Below, one piece after another: positions 8,069-16,164 of a DNA stretch of 64,000 bases. A program made the position numbers and the translations under genes. Source of the DNA: Microbacterium sp. PM5 (lineage in GTDB: Bacteria > Actinomycetota > Actinomycetes > Actinomycetales > Microbacteriaceae); contig NZ_CP022162.1 in the NCBI RefSeq assembly GCF_003293595.1, positions 651,737 through 715,736 of the forward strand. Reading direction: 5' to 3'. Below the pieces are notes generated by a model. It saw only the letters and a program-made list of their open reading frames with translations. It did no database searches and was not told the DNA's origin. Each line of letters starts with the position of its first letter. The first letter of the stretch is position 1.

Positions 8069-8755
8069 GTGAGTGAGAACCAGCGACAGATCTTGGATGC
8101 CGACGTCCGCGACATCAGCTACCTCGACGAAGGCACCGGGCCCGCCATCGTTCTGCTGCCCGAAGCCGGACTGGACTTCGCCTACTTCGGCGCTCTGGCG
8201 AGCATCCTCGTCGAAGAGGACTTCCGGGTGGTGCGCATCGCCGCGCGACGCTCCGACGCGCAGACGCTGCACGAGCTCGCCCAGGACGTGGTCGACGTCC
8301 TGGAGCACCTGGGCATCTCGGAGGCATGGATCGGCGGGCACGGATTCGGCGGCGCTGTCGCGCGGACCGTCGCGATCGACCATCACGAACGAGTGAGCGG
8401 CGTGCTGCTGCTGGGTGTGACGCGTGACGCTCCGTACGGTGAGGATTTCGACGCGGAGGTGCGTGCCGTCTTCGGTGACTCGTTCTCGCCGCAGGCCGAT
8501 GTGCGCCGGGTGCAGGCGGACGCGCTCGCGGCGACGGCTGCCGAGGCGTGGCAGCCCGTCGCGGACGCCACTCCCGTCCTCATCGTCCAGGGGACCGCGG
8601 ATCGCGTCACGCCGGTCGAAGCCGGAGAGGCACTACGTGAGACCGCGCCGGGGCTGGTCAGCGTGAAGGCGGTCGATGGCGCCGGCCACTTCTTCCCACT
8701 GACCCACCCCGGCGAGACGTCGTGGTTCATCGAGGACTACCTCGACTGGGACTGA
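8069..8755 (+). CDS. Alpha/beta-hydrolase fold protein lacking the nucleophile serine
   Basis: A 228-residue alpha/beta-hydrolase fold protein. The start is the GTG at 8069, eight bases after a TAGGAT box. The acid Asp178 (GTADRV) and His207 (GAGHFF) of the catalytic triad are in place, but the nucleophile elbow reads GHGFGG: Gly92 (codon GGA at 8342-8344) sits where Ser is expected in G-H-S-x-G. It therefore probably does not work as an ordinary esterase; it could be a binding protein or a cofactor-free enzyme with other chemistry. It is divergent from the siderophore operon and shares the iron-box region. Confidence 0.85.
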   Translation: MSENQRQILDADVRDISYLDEGTGPAIVLLPEAGLDFAYFGALASILVEEDFRVVRIAARRSDAQTLHELAQDVVDVLEHLGISEAWIGGHGFGGAVARTVAIDHHERVSGVLLLGVTRDAPYGEDFDAEVRAVFGDSFSPQADVRRVQADALAATAAEAWQPVADATPVLIVQGTADRVTPVEAGEALRETAPGLVSVKAVDGAGHFFPLTHPGETSWFIEDYLDWD

Positions 8756-8767
8756 AAAGCGTCCGCT

Positions 8768-9334
8768 TCAGGCCGTCTGGCCGTCGTGTGTGCCTTCGCC
8801 GATCTCCTCGACGAGCTTCGCGGTGAAGGCGGGCAGATCGTCGGGCGTGCGGCTGGAGACGAACCCTTCATCGACGACGACGTCCTCGTCGACCCACGAC
8901 GCGCCCGCGTTGGTCAGGTCGGTGCGAAGGCTCGGGAAACTCGTCATCGTACGACCCTCGACCACCCCGGCTTCGACCAGCAGCCAGCCTGCGTGGCAGA
9001 TCGCGCCGACGGGCTTGCCCTGCGCGAAGAAGTCGCGAGCCAGCCGCACCGCGGCCTCGTCGAGGCGGAGGTTGTCGGCATTGACGACGCCCCCGGGCAG
9101 GACCAGGGCGTCGAAGTCGGCGGCGTCGGCCTGCGCCGTCGTCCTGTCGACAGGCTGGCGGTGACCATTCTTGCCCTCGATGTCTCCAGGGGCGGGCGAG
9201 ATCATGACGGCCGTGGCTCCGGCATCCGTCACCGCCTGCCAGGGGGCGGTCAGTTCGCTGTCCTCGAAGCCGTTCGTCGCGATGAATGCCACCGTCTTGC
9301 CGGCGAGTTCGTCTGTCTGCGTGGGAGTGCTCAT
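8768..9334 (-). CDS. DJ-1/PfpI family protein (YraA-like)
   Basis: A 188-residue protein of the DJ-1/PfpI glutamine-amidotransferase-like fold. The nucleophile elbow AICHAGW gives Cys113 followed by His114, and an acidic residue in FEDSE (Glu24) is positioned as in PfpI/YhbO. Family members act as deglycases, chaperones or stress proteins; which one applies cannot be read here. The ATG at 9334 follows a TAGCGT box by seven bases. The gene is convergent with the hydrolase gene, 12 bases apart. Confidence 0.9.
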   Translation of the reverse strand: MSTPTQTDELAGKTVAFIATNGFEDSELTAPWQAVTDAGATAVMISPAPGDIEGKNGHRQPVDRTTAQADAADFDALVLPGGVVNADNLRLDEAAVRLARDFFAQGKPVGAICHAGWLLVEAGVVEGRTMTSFPSLRTDLTNAGASWVDEDVVVDEGFVSSRTPDDLPAFTAKLVEEIGEGTHDGQTA

Positions 9335-9341
9335 GTCATCG

Positions 9342-9347
9342 ACGCTA
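9342..9347 (-). promoter_or_regulatory. -10 box of the DJ-1/PfpI gene
   Basis: TAGCGT on the minus strand, seven bases before the ATG at 9334. The spacing would put the first transcribed base at or next to the start codon. Confidence 0.5.
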
Positions 9348-9387
9348 CGGATGCCGCCTCGGCCGCGCCCGGGGGTTGACACCGACG

Positions 9388-9393
9388 TAAGAT
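9388..9393 (+). promoter_or_regulatory. -10 box of the small Cys-rich gene
   Basis: TAAGAT exactly six bases before the ATG at 9400. An upstream TTGACA at 9376 is too close (six bases) to act as its -35 element. Confidence 0.55.
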
Positions 9394-9399
9394 CGACGC

Positions 9400-9543
9400 A
9401 TGACCACTTCGAATCAGCCTGAGGTCTCCGTCGACGCTGACGCTTCGAGCGCGAAGGGCGTCACGACGCTTCTGCCGCTCGTGGACGCGAGCGTCGACGC
9501 CTCCGCGTCGTGCTGCGGTGGCGGGGCCTGCAGCATCGGCTGA
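9400..9543 (+). CDS. 47-residue Cys-rich peptide, unknown
   Basis: A short open frame starting with ATG at 9400, behind the promoter-start spacing seen at many real genes of this window. The first 36 residues are Asp/Ser/Ala-rich, with two similar VDADAS/VDASVDAS stretches. The C-terminus is SCCGGGACSIG: a Cys pair, three glycines and a third Cys three residues from the end. This could bind a thiophilic metal, take part in redox chemistry, or be the core of a modified peptide, but no modification enzyme is nearby. It lies between the DJ-1 gene and the MFS exporter. I do not recognise the family. Confidence 0.6.
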   Translation: MTTSNQPEVSVDADASSAKGVTTLLPLVDASVDASASCCGGGACSIG

Positions 9544-9591
9544 CGGACGGGCCTCCGCCCTCGGCGCCTGCGCCGGTCGGCGTGAGTTTCC

Positions 9592-11070
9592 TCAGTGCGC
9601 GGAGACACCCTCCGGTGCATCATCCGGCTTGCGGATGAGGACGGCGCTGATCAGCAGGGGCGTCCCGATGATCGCCGCGAGCAGGAAGGCCGCTCGGGCA
9701 CCCGCTGCCCCGGCCGGCGCGTCGGCCGCTCCGCTCTGCGCCGCCGCCGCAGCCACAGACGACATCACAGAGATCAGCAGGGCGATCCCGGCCGCACCGG
9801 CGACCTGCTGGATGGTCGAGACCATCGCGCTGCCGTAGGAGTAGAACCGCGGCTCCAGCGAGCCCAAGGATGCCGTGAACAAGGGCGTGAACGACATCGC
9901 CAGTCCGATCGACAACAGCGTCTGCGTGACGACGAGGATCCACACGGGGGTCGATTCGGTGAGGAGTGTGAAGCTCCACAGGATCGTCAGCACGACGATG
10001 GTGCCCGGAAGCAGAAGCACGCGGGTGCCCCAGCGATCGTAGATGCGCCCGATGACGGGTCCGAGAAGACCCATCGCCAGTGCGCCCGGCAGGACGACGA
10101 GACCGGACGCACTCGCCGACAGCCCCAGTGTGTTCTGCAGGTACAGCGGGAGAGCGGTCAGCGTCCCGAAGAATGCCAGCGACATCACCGCGAAATGCGC
10201 GACCGAAAGGGAGAAGTTGCTCGAGCGGAAGATCCGCAGATCCAGGAGCGCCTCATCGCGCTTCTGGAGGATCAGCTGACGCCAGGCGAACAGGCCGAGG
10301 GCGACGAGGCCGACGCCCAGCGCGATGACGAGAGTCGTCGTCGCCGTCTCGGCGGCGGCGAGATCCGAGCCATGCCCGCCGATCTGGCTGAGCCCGAAGA
10401 CGACACCGCCGAACCCGACGGCGGACAGCGCCACGGAAAGGATGTCGATCGGCGTGTGGGTGCTCTCACCCAGGTTGTGGATCCAGCGCACGCCCACGAC
10501 CAGGGCCACCAGTGCGATGGGAAGGACGATCGCGAAGATCCACCGCCAGGTGAGATTGTCGAGGACGATACCCGCCATGGTGGGTCCGATGGCGGGAGCG
10601 AGTGAGATCACGACGCTGACACGGCCCATCATCCGTCCCCGCAGGTGCGCAGGAACGACGGTCATGAGTGTCGTCATGAGCAGCGGCATCATGATGGCCG
10701 TCCCCGACGCCTGGACGACACGAGCGATGACGAGCACCTCGAAACCCGGAGCGACCAGCGCGATGAGGGTACCCGCCGAGAACAGACTCATCGCCGTCGC
10801 GAACATCGCTCGCGTGGTGAAGCGGCGCAGCAGGAAGCCGGTGATGGGGATGACGACCGCCATCGTCAGCATGAACGCCGTCGTGAGCCACTGCGCAGCC
10901 ACCGCGGTGATGCCGAGGTCGACGATCAGGTGCGGGATCGCGACGCCCATCGTCGTCTCGTTCAGGATCGCCACGAACGCGGCGGCCAGCAGCAGCCAGA
11001 TGACGCGATTCTCCTTGGCTCCGACCTGAGCGGGTGCGGCCGGCGCGGTGGTCGTGTCGGGAGAAGTCAT
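9592..11070 (-). CDS. MFS multidrug exporter (DHA2/EmrB type, 14 TM)
   Basis: A 492-residue transporter of the DHA2 drug:H+ antiporter group. The ATG at 11070 is preceded by AGGAG at good spacing, so I reject a longer start at 11145. Family marks are the early LNETTMGVAIPHLIVDLG segment, QWLTTAFMLTMAVVIPITGFL and RVVQASGTAIMMPLLMTTL (motif C region). Fourteen membrane helices are expected, exporting hydrophobic compounds. The substrate is unknown. It is convergent with the Cys-rich peptide gene. Confidence 0.93.
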   Translation of the reverse strand: MTSPDTTTAPAAPAQVGAKENRVIWLLLAAAFVAILNETTMGVAIPHLIVDLGITAVAAQWLTTAFMLTMAVVIPITGFLLRRFTTRAMFATAMSLFSAGTLIALVAPGFEVLVIARVVQASGTAIMMPLLMTTLMTVVPAHLRGRMMGRVSVVISLAPAIGPTMAGIVLDNLTWRWIFAIVLPIALVALVVGVRWIHNLGESTHTPIDILSVALSAVGFGGVVFGLSQIGGHGSDLAAAETATTTLVIALGVGLVALGLFAWRQLILQKRDEALLDLRIFRSSNFSLSVAHFAVMSLAFFGTLTALPLYLQNTLGLSASASGLVVLPGALAMGLLGPVIGRIYDRWGTRVLLLPGTIVVLTILWSFTLLTESTPVWILVVTQTLLSIGLAMSFTPLFTASLGSLEPRFYSYGSAMVSTIQQVAGAAGIALLISVMSSVAAAAAQSGAADAPAGAAGARAAFLLAAIIGTPLLISAVLIRKPDDAPEGVSAH

Positions 11071-11177
11071 CGGGCTCCTGGGTGTCGTCGGGACGCTTTC
11101 CCGGCGGGCGGGGCAACTCTTCACTGTAACGGGAGGGTCGGACACGGCATTCCCGGTCGCGGTGGGAGCATCGAGGC

Positions 11178-11831
11178 ATGAGTTCTCGCCGTCATCCGTC
11201 GCGGGTGGCCGTCCGCGGCCCCCTCTCCCTCGCCGTCGGAGTCGTGGTCGCGGTCGTCGTCTCGATCGCCGCCGGGATCTCGGTCGGTCTTCTCGCCGGC
11301 TGGGCCGTCGTGGCAGCGATCAATGTGGTGTGGCTGCTGAGCGTGGTGTGGCCGATGAATGCCGATCAGACGCGCTCGCACACGACGAGCGTCGACCCGG
11401 GGCGCCCCGTCGCACGGTTGATCGCACTCGCCGGCAGCGTCGCGAGCCTGGGCGGGGTGGTCGCGGTGCTGGTCGGGGGCGGCGGCGGCGGGCACGCCCG
11501 CGCCTTCCTCGTCGCAGGGGTCGCGATCGCGGCGGTGGTCAGCTCATGGGCGCTCATCCAGGTGGACTACATGCTGCGTTACGCCCGCGTCTACTACGCG
11601 CGCGTGGCCGCAGGGAAGGCGGGAGGGATCGACTTCAATCAGGACGATGCGCCGATGTACTCCGACTTCGGCTACTTCTCCGTCGGTTTGGGGATGACCT
11701 ACCAGGTGTCCGACACAGACGTGTCCGCGAACGAGATCCGGCGGATCATCGTCGCGCAGACGCTGCTGGCCTATCTGTTCGGCGCGGTCATTCTGGCGTC
11801 GGTGATCAATCTCGTCGCTGGTCTCGGCTGA
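11178..11831 (+). CDS. DUF1345 membrane protein
   Basis: A 217-residue predicted inner-membrane protein of about five helices. The hallmark DUF1345 segment GIDFNQDDAPMYSDFGYFSVG, followed by GMTYQVSDTDVS, is present near 150-180. The family is widespread and uncharacterised; the conserved acidic loop between helices suggests a channel or transporter role. It is divergent from the MFS exporter, and the ABC exporter follows after 35 bases. Confidence 0.9.
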   Translation: MSSRRHPSRVAVRGPLSLAVGVVVAVVVSIAAGISVGLLAGWAVVAAINVVWLLSVVWPMNADQTRSHTTSVDPGRPVARLIALAGSVASLGGVVAVLVGGGGGGHARAFLVAGVAIAAVVSSWALIQVDYMLRYARVYYARVAAGKAGGIDFNQDDAPMYSDFGYFSVGLGMTYQVSDTDVSANEIRRIIVAQTLLAYLFGAVILASVINLVAGLG

Positions 11832-11854
11832 GCCGCCCCCGTCCGACACGGGGT

Positions 11855-11860
11855 TAGAGT
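11855..11860 (+). promoter_or_regulatory. -10 box of the ABC exporter gene
   Basis: TAGAGT six bases before the GTG at 11867. The spacing supports GTG 11867 over the ATG six bases later. Confidence 0.6.
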
Positions 11861-11866
11861 GACCCG

Positions 11867-13783
11867 GTGAGCATGGGGATGGGCGGTATGGGCCCGGGCG
11901 GGCGTCCGGCGGCCTTTCGCGGTGTCGACGAGGGGGCCCAACGACGACGGAATGCCGAGGCCCCGGTCATCCCGAACCTCGGCGCTCGGGTCGTCGCCCT
12001 GTTCCGCCCCTACCGCGTGCGCATCCTGGTGACGGCGGTGATGGTCGTCGTCGGCGCGGCGATCGGCGTCGTACCGCCCCTCATCGTGCAGCGGATCTTC
12101 GACGACGCGCTCTTTCCCACCGACGGTGCGCCGCCGGATCTCGCGCTTCTGCTGCGCTTGGTGCTCACGATGATCGGACTGTTCCTGTTCTCCGCCGTGC
12201 TCGGCGTCACGCAGACCTGGCTCACCTCGACGGTCGGGAATCGTGTCACCGGAGACCTGCGGGTTCGCTTGTTCGATCACCTGCAGGCGATGGAGCTGGG
12301 TTTTTTCACCCGCACGAAGACCGGGGTCATCCAGTCGCGGCTGCAGAACGACGTCGGCGGCGTCTCGGACGTCCTGACCAATACGGTCACCAGCATCCTG
12401 GGAAACACGGTCACGGTGATCTCGGCGCTCGTCGCCATGATCCTCATCGATTGGCGGCTGACCGTCATCGCCGTCATCATGATGCCCGCGCTCGTGCTGG
12501 TGCAGAGGCGCGTGGGCCAGGTGCGGGCGCGCATCGCGGGTCAGACGCAGGAGTCGCTCAGCGAGTTGACCAGCATCACCCAGGAGACGCTGTCGGTGAG
12601 CGGCATCCTCCTGTCCAAGGCTTTCAACCGCCAGCGAGCGGAGTCGGAGCGCTACCGCGCTGAGAACCTCAACCAGGTCCGTCTGCAGGTGCGACGAGCC
12701 ATGAGCGGCCAGGGCTTCTTCGCTGTCGTGCAGGTCATCATGGCGTCGGTGCCGGCGGTCATCTATCTGGTGTCGGGCTATCTCATCGCGGGCGGAACCG
12801 GCGCGATCACAGCCGGTACGGTCGTGGCGTTCACCACAGTGCAGGCGCGCCTGCTCCAGCCGCTGATGGGGCTGATGCGCGTCGCGCTGGATCTGCAGAC
12901 CTCGCGGGCCCTGTTCGCGCGCATCTTCGAGTACCTGGACTTGACGCCGGCGATCGTCGACGCTCCCGGCGCGATCGAGGTGGGGCGCGCTCCCGGGCCG
13001 ATCGGACGGGTCGAGTTCCGCGATGTCGTATTCCGCTACCCGGATGCCGCGGGTGACGCCCGCCCGACGCTCGACGGGGTCTCGTTCGTCGCCGAGCCCG
13101 GCCAGCACATCGCCTTCGTGGGGCCGTCCGGCGCGGGCAAGACCACCATCGTCTACCTGGCTCCCCGCCTCTACGAGGCGTCCGAGGGTGCGGTCGTCTT
13201 CGCCGGCCGGGACGTGCGCGGGCTCACTCAGGAATCGATCGTGGAGAACGTCGGGATCGTTTCCCAGGAGACGTACTTGTTCCACGCCACCATCGCCGAC
13301 AACCTCCGCTATGCGAAGCCGGATGCCAGCGACGAGGAGCTCGTAGCGGCGTGCACGGCGGCGAACATCCACCACGCGATCGCGAACTTCGAGCACGGCT
13401 ATGACACGGTCGTCGGCGAACGCGGCTATCGGCTCTCGGGCGGCGAGAAGCAGCGCATCGCGATCGCCCGCGTTCTGCTGAAGGACCCGCCGGTGCTGCT
13501 GCTGGACGAGGCCACGTCGGCTCTGGACACCGTGTCGGAACGGGTCGTGCAGGAAGCGCTGGACAATGTGGCGCGGGGGCGCACGACCATCTCCATCGCA
13601 CACCGGCTGTCCACCGTCGTCGGTGCCGATGTCATCCATGTCGTCGAAGCGGGGCGCATCGTGGAGTCGGGAACCCATGCCGAACTCCTCGCCCAGGGCG
13701 GGCTCTATGCGGAGCTGGCCCTCGAGCAGATGGCGGCTGCGACGATCGAGGGCCTGGAGGCACAGGCGCGGGAACAGGCCTGA
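11867..13783 (+). CDS. ABC exporter, fused permease-ATPase (half transporter)
   Basis: A 638-residue half-transporter of the type IV exporter class. A Gly/Met-rich tail of about 40 residues precedes six membrane helices (about 45-330). The nucleotide-binding domain has Walker A GPSGAGKTT near 420, a Q-loop VSQETYLFHATIADN, signature LSGGEKQR near 523, Walker B LLLDEATSALD near 544, and the switch His in SIAHRLSTV. It probably works as a homodimer because no partner gene is adjacent. The substrate (lipid, drug or peptide) is unknown. Confidence 0.94.
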   Translation: MSMGMGGMGPGGRPAAFRGVDEGAQRRRNAEAPVIPNLGARVVALFRPYRVRILVTAVMVVVGAAIGVVPPLIVQRIFDDALFPTDGAPPDLALLLRLVLTMIGLFLFSAVLGVTQTWLTSTVGNRVTGDLRVRLFDHLQAMELGFFTRTKTGVIQSRLQNDVGGVSDVLTNTVTSILGNTVTVISALVAMILIDWRLTVIAVIMMPALVLVQRRVGQVRARIAGQTQESLSELTSITQETLSVSGILLSKAFNRQRAESERYRAENLNQVRLQVRRAMSGQGFFAVVQVIMASVPAVIYLVSGYLIAGGTGAITAGTVVAFTTVQARLLQPLMGLMRVALDLQTSRALFARIFEYLDLTPAIVDAPGAIEVGRAPGPIGRVEFRDVVFRYPDAAGDARPTLDGVSFVAEPGQHIAFVGPSGAGKTTIVYLAPRLYEASEGAVVFAGRDVRGLTQESIVENVGIVSQETYLFHATIADNLRYAKPDASDEELVAACTAANIHHAIANFEHGYDTVVGERGYRLSGGEKQRIAIARVLLKDPPVLLLDEATSALDTVSERVVQEALDNVARGRTTISIAHRLSTVVGADVIHVVEAGRIVESGTHAELLAQGGLYAELALEQMAAATIEGLEAQAREQA

Positions 13784-13806
13784 AAGAGCTCAGGCCGGCT
13801 TGTTCC
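13771..13806. terminator. Stem-loop spanning two convergent stop codons
   Basis: GGAACAGGCCTGA (13771-13783) pairs with TCAGGCC plus TTGTTCC (13790-13806), leaving a four-base bulge. The left arm ends in the stop of the ABC exporter and the right arm holds the stop of the opposite small gene, so one hairpin can end transcripts from both sides. Confidence 0.6.
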
Positions 13807-13990
13807 CGTCTTCGGACCCGATCGCGTCCGTGGGGTACGGGATCGGCTCGTTCTCGGCGATCACCTTCGGCTTCGGGTTGACGAGATCCTCCGTGGAGAG
13901 GGCGGCGAGCTCGTCGATCTCGGCACGGATCTCGGCGAGATCGGGACCCGTGGGGCGATCGGGGAGGTGAGCGGCGTCGGAAGCGGTCAT
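13790..13990 (-). CDS. Small acidic protein, unknown
   Basis: A 66-residue hydrophilic protein from ATG 13990, preceded by TATCCT six bases upstream. It has a short amphipathic helix (EIRAEIDELAALSTEDLV) followed by a Pro/Lys/Glu-rich tail and has no membrane segment or cysteine. It lies convergent to the ABC exporter and just downstream of the glycosyltransferase on the same strand. The start signal argues that it is a real gene; I do not recognise a function. Confidence 0.65.
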   Translation of the reverse strand: MTASDAAHLPDRPTGPDLAEIRAEIDELAALSTEDLVNPKPKVIAENEPIPYPTDAIGSEDGNKPA

Positions 13991-13996
13991 CCGCTC

Positions 13997-14002
13997 AGGA
14001 TA
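13997..14002 (-). promoter_or_regulatory. -10 box of the small acidic gene
   Basis: TATCCT on the minus strand, six bases before the ATG at 13990. Confidence 0.5.
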
Positions 14003-14015
14003 TCTCCGGCCCGTC

Positions 14016-14978
14016 TCACCACAGTTCTGCCGCGCTGCGCAACCGTGCCGCGGCGTGGTCGAGTTCGATGGACTCGGCATCCGCGCGATCATGGAGCACG
14101 CGGATGAACGCGCCGAGCGTGCGGCGGTACGCGTCGTCGGGACTGTCCTGCGCGATGCGGACGAGCGGAGGGACATCCATCTCCAGAATGAGACGGATGC
14201 GGGCACGGACGGCGGCGCGCTGGCCGGCGCCGTCGAGCACGGCGATGCCTCCGCTGAGGGCGTCGAGATAGTCCACGAGCACGGGGAGCAGATTCTTGTT
14301 CTGCGTGATCGATGAGCCATCGGCACGCTCGCGCCAGTGGACGACGACGTCGGGGATGACGTCGATGGCGCGCGCGGCCGTGTACAGGCGTTGCGCGACC
14401 AGCTGATCTTCGTAGAGCTTGCCCTCGGGAAAGCGCAGGCCTGTCCGCCGCCACAACTCCACCCGGCTGAGCTTCGACCACGCCACGATGTTGCCGGAAA
14501 CCTGGGGATGCGCCGCCAGCGTCGTCGCGAGACGTGGCGGATCGGTGGCCGCGCGAACCCACGGCTGCACGGGACCGGGACGGTAGACGCCCGCCTCGTC
14601 GGCGCGCAGCCGGACATACGCGCCCACGACGACATCGCTGCCCGATCGTGTCAGCGTGTCGACGAAGCGCTCCAGTGCGCGCGGGGTGAGCACATCGTCG
14701 GCATCCAGGAATCCGACGAACGGTGTCTCGACGAGATCCAGTCCGGTGTTGCGGGCGGCTGACAGTCCACGCGCGACGGGATGGGTGACCACGTGGAAGC
14801 GATCGTCGGATGCCGCTGCCTCCGCGAAGACCTCTGCGGTCGCGTCGAGGGAACCGTCGTCGACCAAGATGGCGCGCCATCTCGTGAGCGTCTGGGCGCG
14901 GAGGGAGTCGACGGCCTCGTGCGCGTAAGCGACGACATCGCGTCCGGGGACGATGACGGTCACGACGGGTGTGCTCAC
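14016..14978 (-). CDS. Glycosyltransferase family 2
   Basis: A 320-residue GT-A fold enzyme of family 2. The N-terminal nucleotide-sugar domain shows VTVIVPGRDV, the LVDDGSLDAT loop near 38-48 and the metal-binding GFLDADDVL near 92-100. The C-terminal third is helical. It probably adds a sugar to a wall or capsule polymer; donor and acceptor are unknown. The GTG start overlaps the stop of the cysteine desulfurase gene (GTGA), so it is coupled to the NAD operon, an unexpected partner. Confidence 0.9.
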   Translation of the reverse strand: MSTPVVTVIVPGRDVVAYAHEAVDSLRAQTLTRWRAILVDDGSLDATAEVFAEAAASDDRFHVVTHPVARGLSAARNTGLDLVETPFVGFLDADDVLTPRALERFVDTLTRSGSDVVVGAYVRLRADEAGVYRPGPVQPWVRAATDPPRLATTLAAHPQVSGNIVAWSKLSRVELWRRTGLRFPEGKLYEDQLVAQRLYTAARAIDVIPDVVVHWRERADGSSITQNKNLLPVLVDYLDALSGGIAVLDGAGQRAAVRARIRLILEMDVPPLVRIAQDSPDDAYRRTLGAFIRVLHDRADAESIELDHAAARLRSAAELW

Positions 14979-16153
14979 GGCCCCGATCGTACCGCCGCCA
15001 CCGATGCGGCGACCGCGTCCGCGGCCACATCGAGTATCGCTGTGGCCCGCTCTTCGTCGCCGACACCGAAGTCATGGCTCAGACTGAAGCGCACCGCGGT
15101 CTGGGCGAGCTCGGGACAGACGCCCAGCGCGAGCAGCACATGAGAGGGCTCATCGCTGCCGGCGGCGCACGCGGAGCCGCTGGAGGAGATCACCCCTCTG
15201 CGCTCGAGCTCCAGCAGTACCGACTCGCCGCTGGTTCCCGCGAAGGTGAAACTGGCCACGGAGGGCAGTCGCCGCGTGGCGTGGCCCGTGAGCCGGGACG
15301 ACGCAACGAGGCCGAGCACGCGGGCGATGAACCGATCGCGCAACGCGCCGACGCGAGCCGCTGCGGCCACGCGCTCGCGCTCCGCGATCTCCAGTGCTGT
15401 CGCGATCGCGACGGCGCCGGCGACGTTCTCGGTGCCGCTGCGTCGCTCCCGCTCCTGGCCGCCGCCGTGCAGCAGCGGCTCCAGAGGCACGCGGCCTCGG
15501 AGCGCAAGCACACCGATGCCCGGGGGAGCACCGATCTTGTGTCCGGCGACCGAGATCGCATCGGCGCCCGTGCCGGCGAGCGGCAGCCAGCCCGCAGCCT
15601 GTACCGCATCGACGTGCAGCGCCACACCGGCTGCGCGCGTCACCGTCGCGATCGCGTCGAGATCCTGGACCGTGCCGATCTCGTTGTTCGCATAGCCGAT
15701 CGACACGAGCGCGGTCTCGCGCCGAAGCGCCGCGGCGACGTCGGCGGCCGCGACGAGACCCGTCGCATCGACCGGCAGGTGGGTGATGCGTGCGCCGTGC
15801 ACACGCTCGAGGTATTCGCAGGAGGCGAGGACCGCCTCATGCTCGATAGGTGTCGTGATCACGTGCACGGGCGCGTCTCGTCCTGTGCCGCGATGCAACG
15901 CCGTGCCGATCGTGATCCCCTTCACCGCCAGGTTGTCGGCCTCGGTGCCGCCCGAGGTGAAGACGATGTCGGCGGGGCGCATGCCGAAGACGGCGGCGAC
16001 GCGCCGCCGCGCATCGGAGAGCACGGATGCCGCGGCTTCGCCGACCGTGTGGTGGCTGGACGGGTTGCCGAAACGATCGCCGAGGAAGGGCAGCATCGCC
16101 TCCCGCACTTCCGGACGCACCGGCGTGGTGGCAGCGTGATCGAGATAGAACAC
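14975..16153 (-). CDS. Cysteine desulfurase (NifS/IscS-like) of the NAD operon
   Basis: A 392-residue PLP enzyme moving sulfur from cysteine to Fe-S assembly. Visible are the PLP lysine in VAGHKIG (Lys206), His105, Asp182 and the catalytic Cys329 in SSSGSACAAGS. Its position after nadA-nadB-nadC suggests that it matures the [4Fe-4S] cluster of quinolinate synthase NadA, as NifS-type enzymes do beside nad genes in other Gram-positive bacteria. GGAGGAG precedes the ATG at good spacing. Confidence 0.94.
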   Translation of the reverse strand: MFYLDHAATTPVRPEVREAMLPFLGDRFGNPSSHHTVGEAAASVLSDARRRVAAVFGMRPADIVFTSGGTEADNLAVKGITIGTALHRGTGRDAPVHVITTPIEHEAVLASCEYLERVHGARITHLPVDATGLVAAADVAAALRRETALVSIGYANNEIGTVQDLDAIATVTRAAGVALHVDAVQAAGWLPLAGTGADAISVAGHKIGAPPGIGVLALRGRVPLEPLLHGGGQERERRSGTENVAGAVAIATALEIAERERVAAAARVGALRDRFIARVLGLVASSRLTGHATRRLPSVASFTFAGTSGESVLLELERRGVISSSGSACAAGSDEPSHVLLALGVCPELAQTAVRFSLSHDFGVGDEERATAILDVAADAVAASVAAVRSGP

Positions 16154-16164
16154 GGCTCCTCCGG

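Noticed and set aside
9376..9393. TTGACA plus TAAGAT as a standard promoter
   Set aside because: Only six bases separate the boxes; the TAAGAT fits better as a leaderless -10 box.
9400..9543. Cys-rich peptide as a thiopeptide or lanthipeptide precursor
   Set aside because: No cyclodehydratase, dehydratase or other modifying enzyme gene lies nearby.
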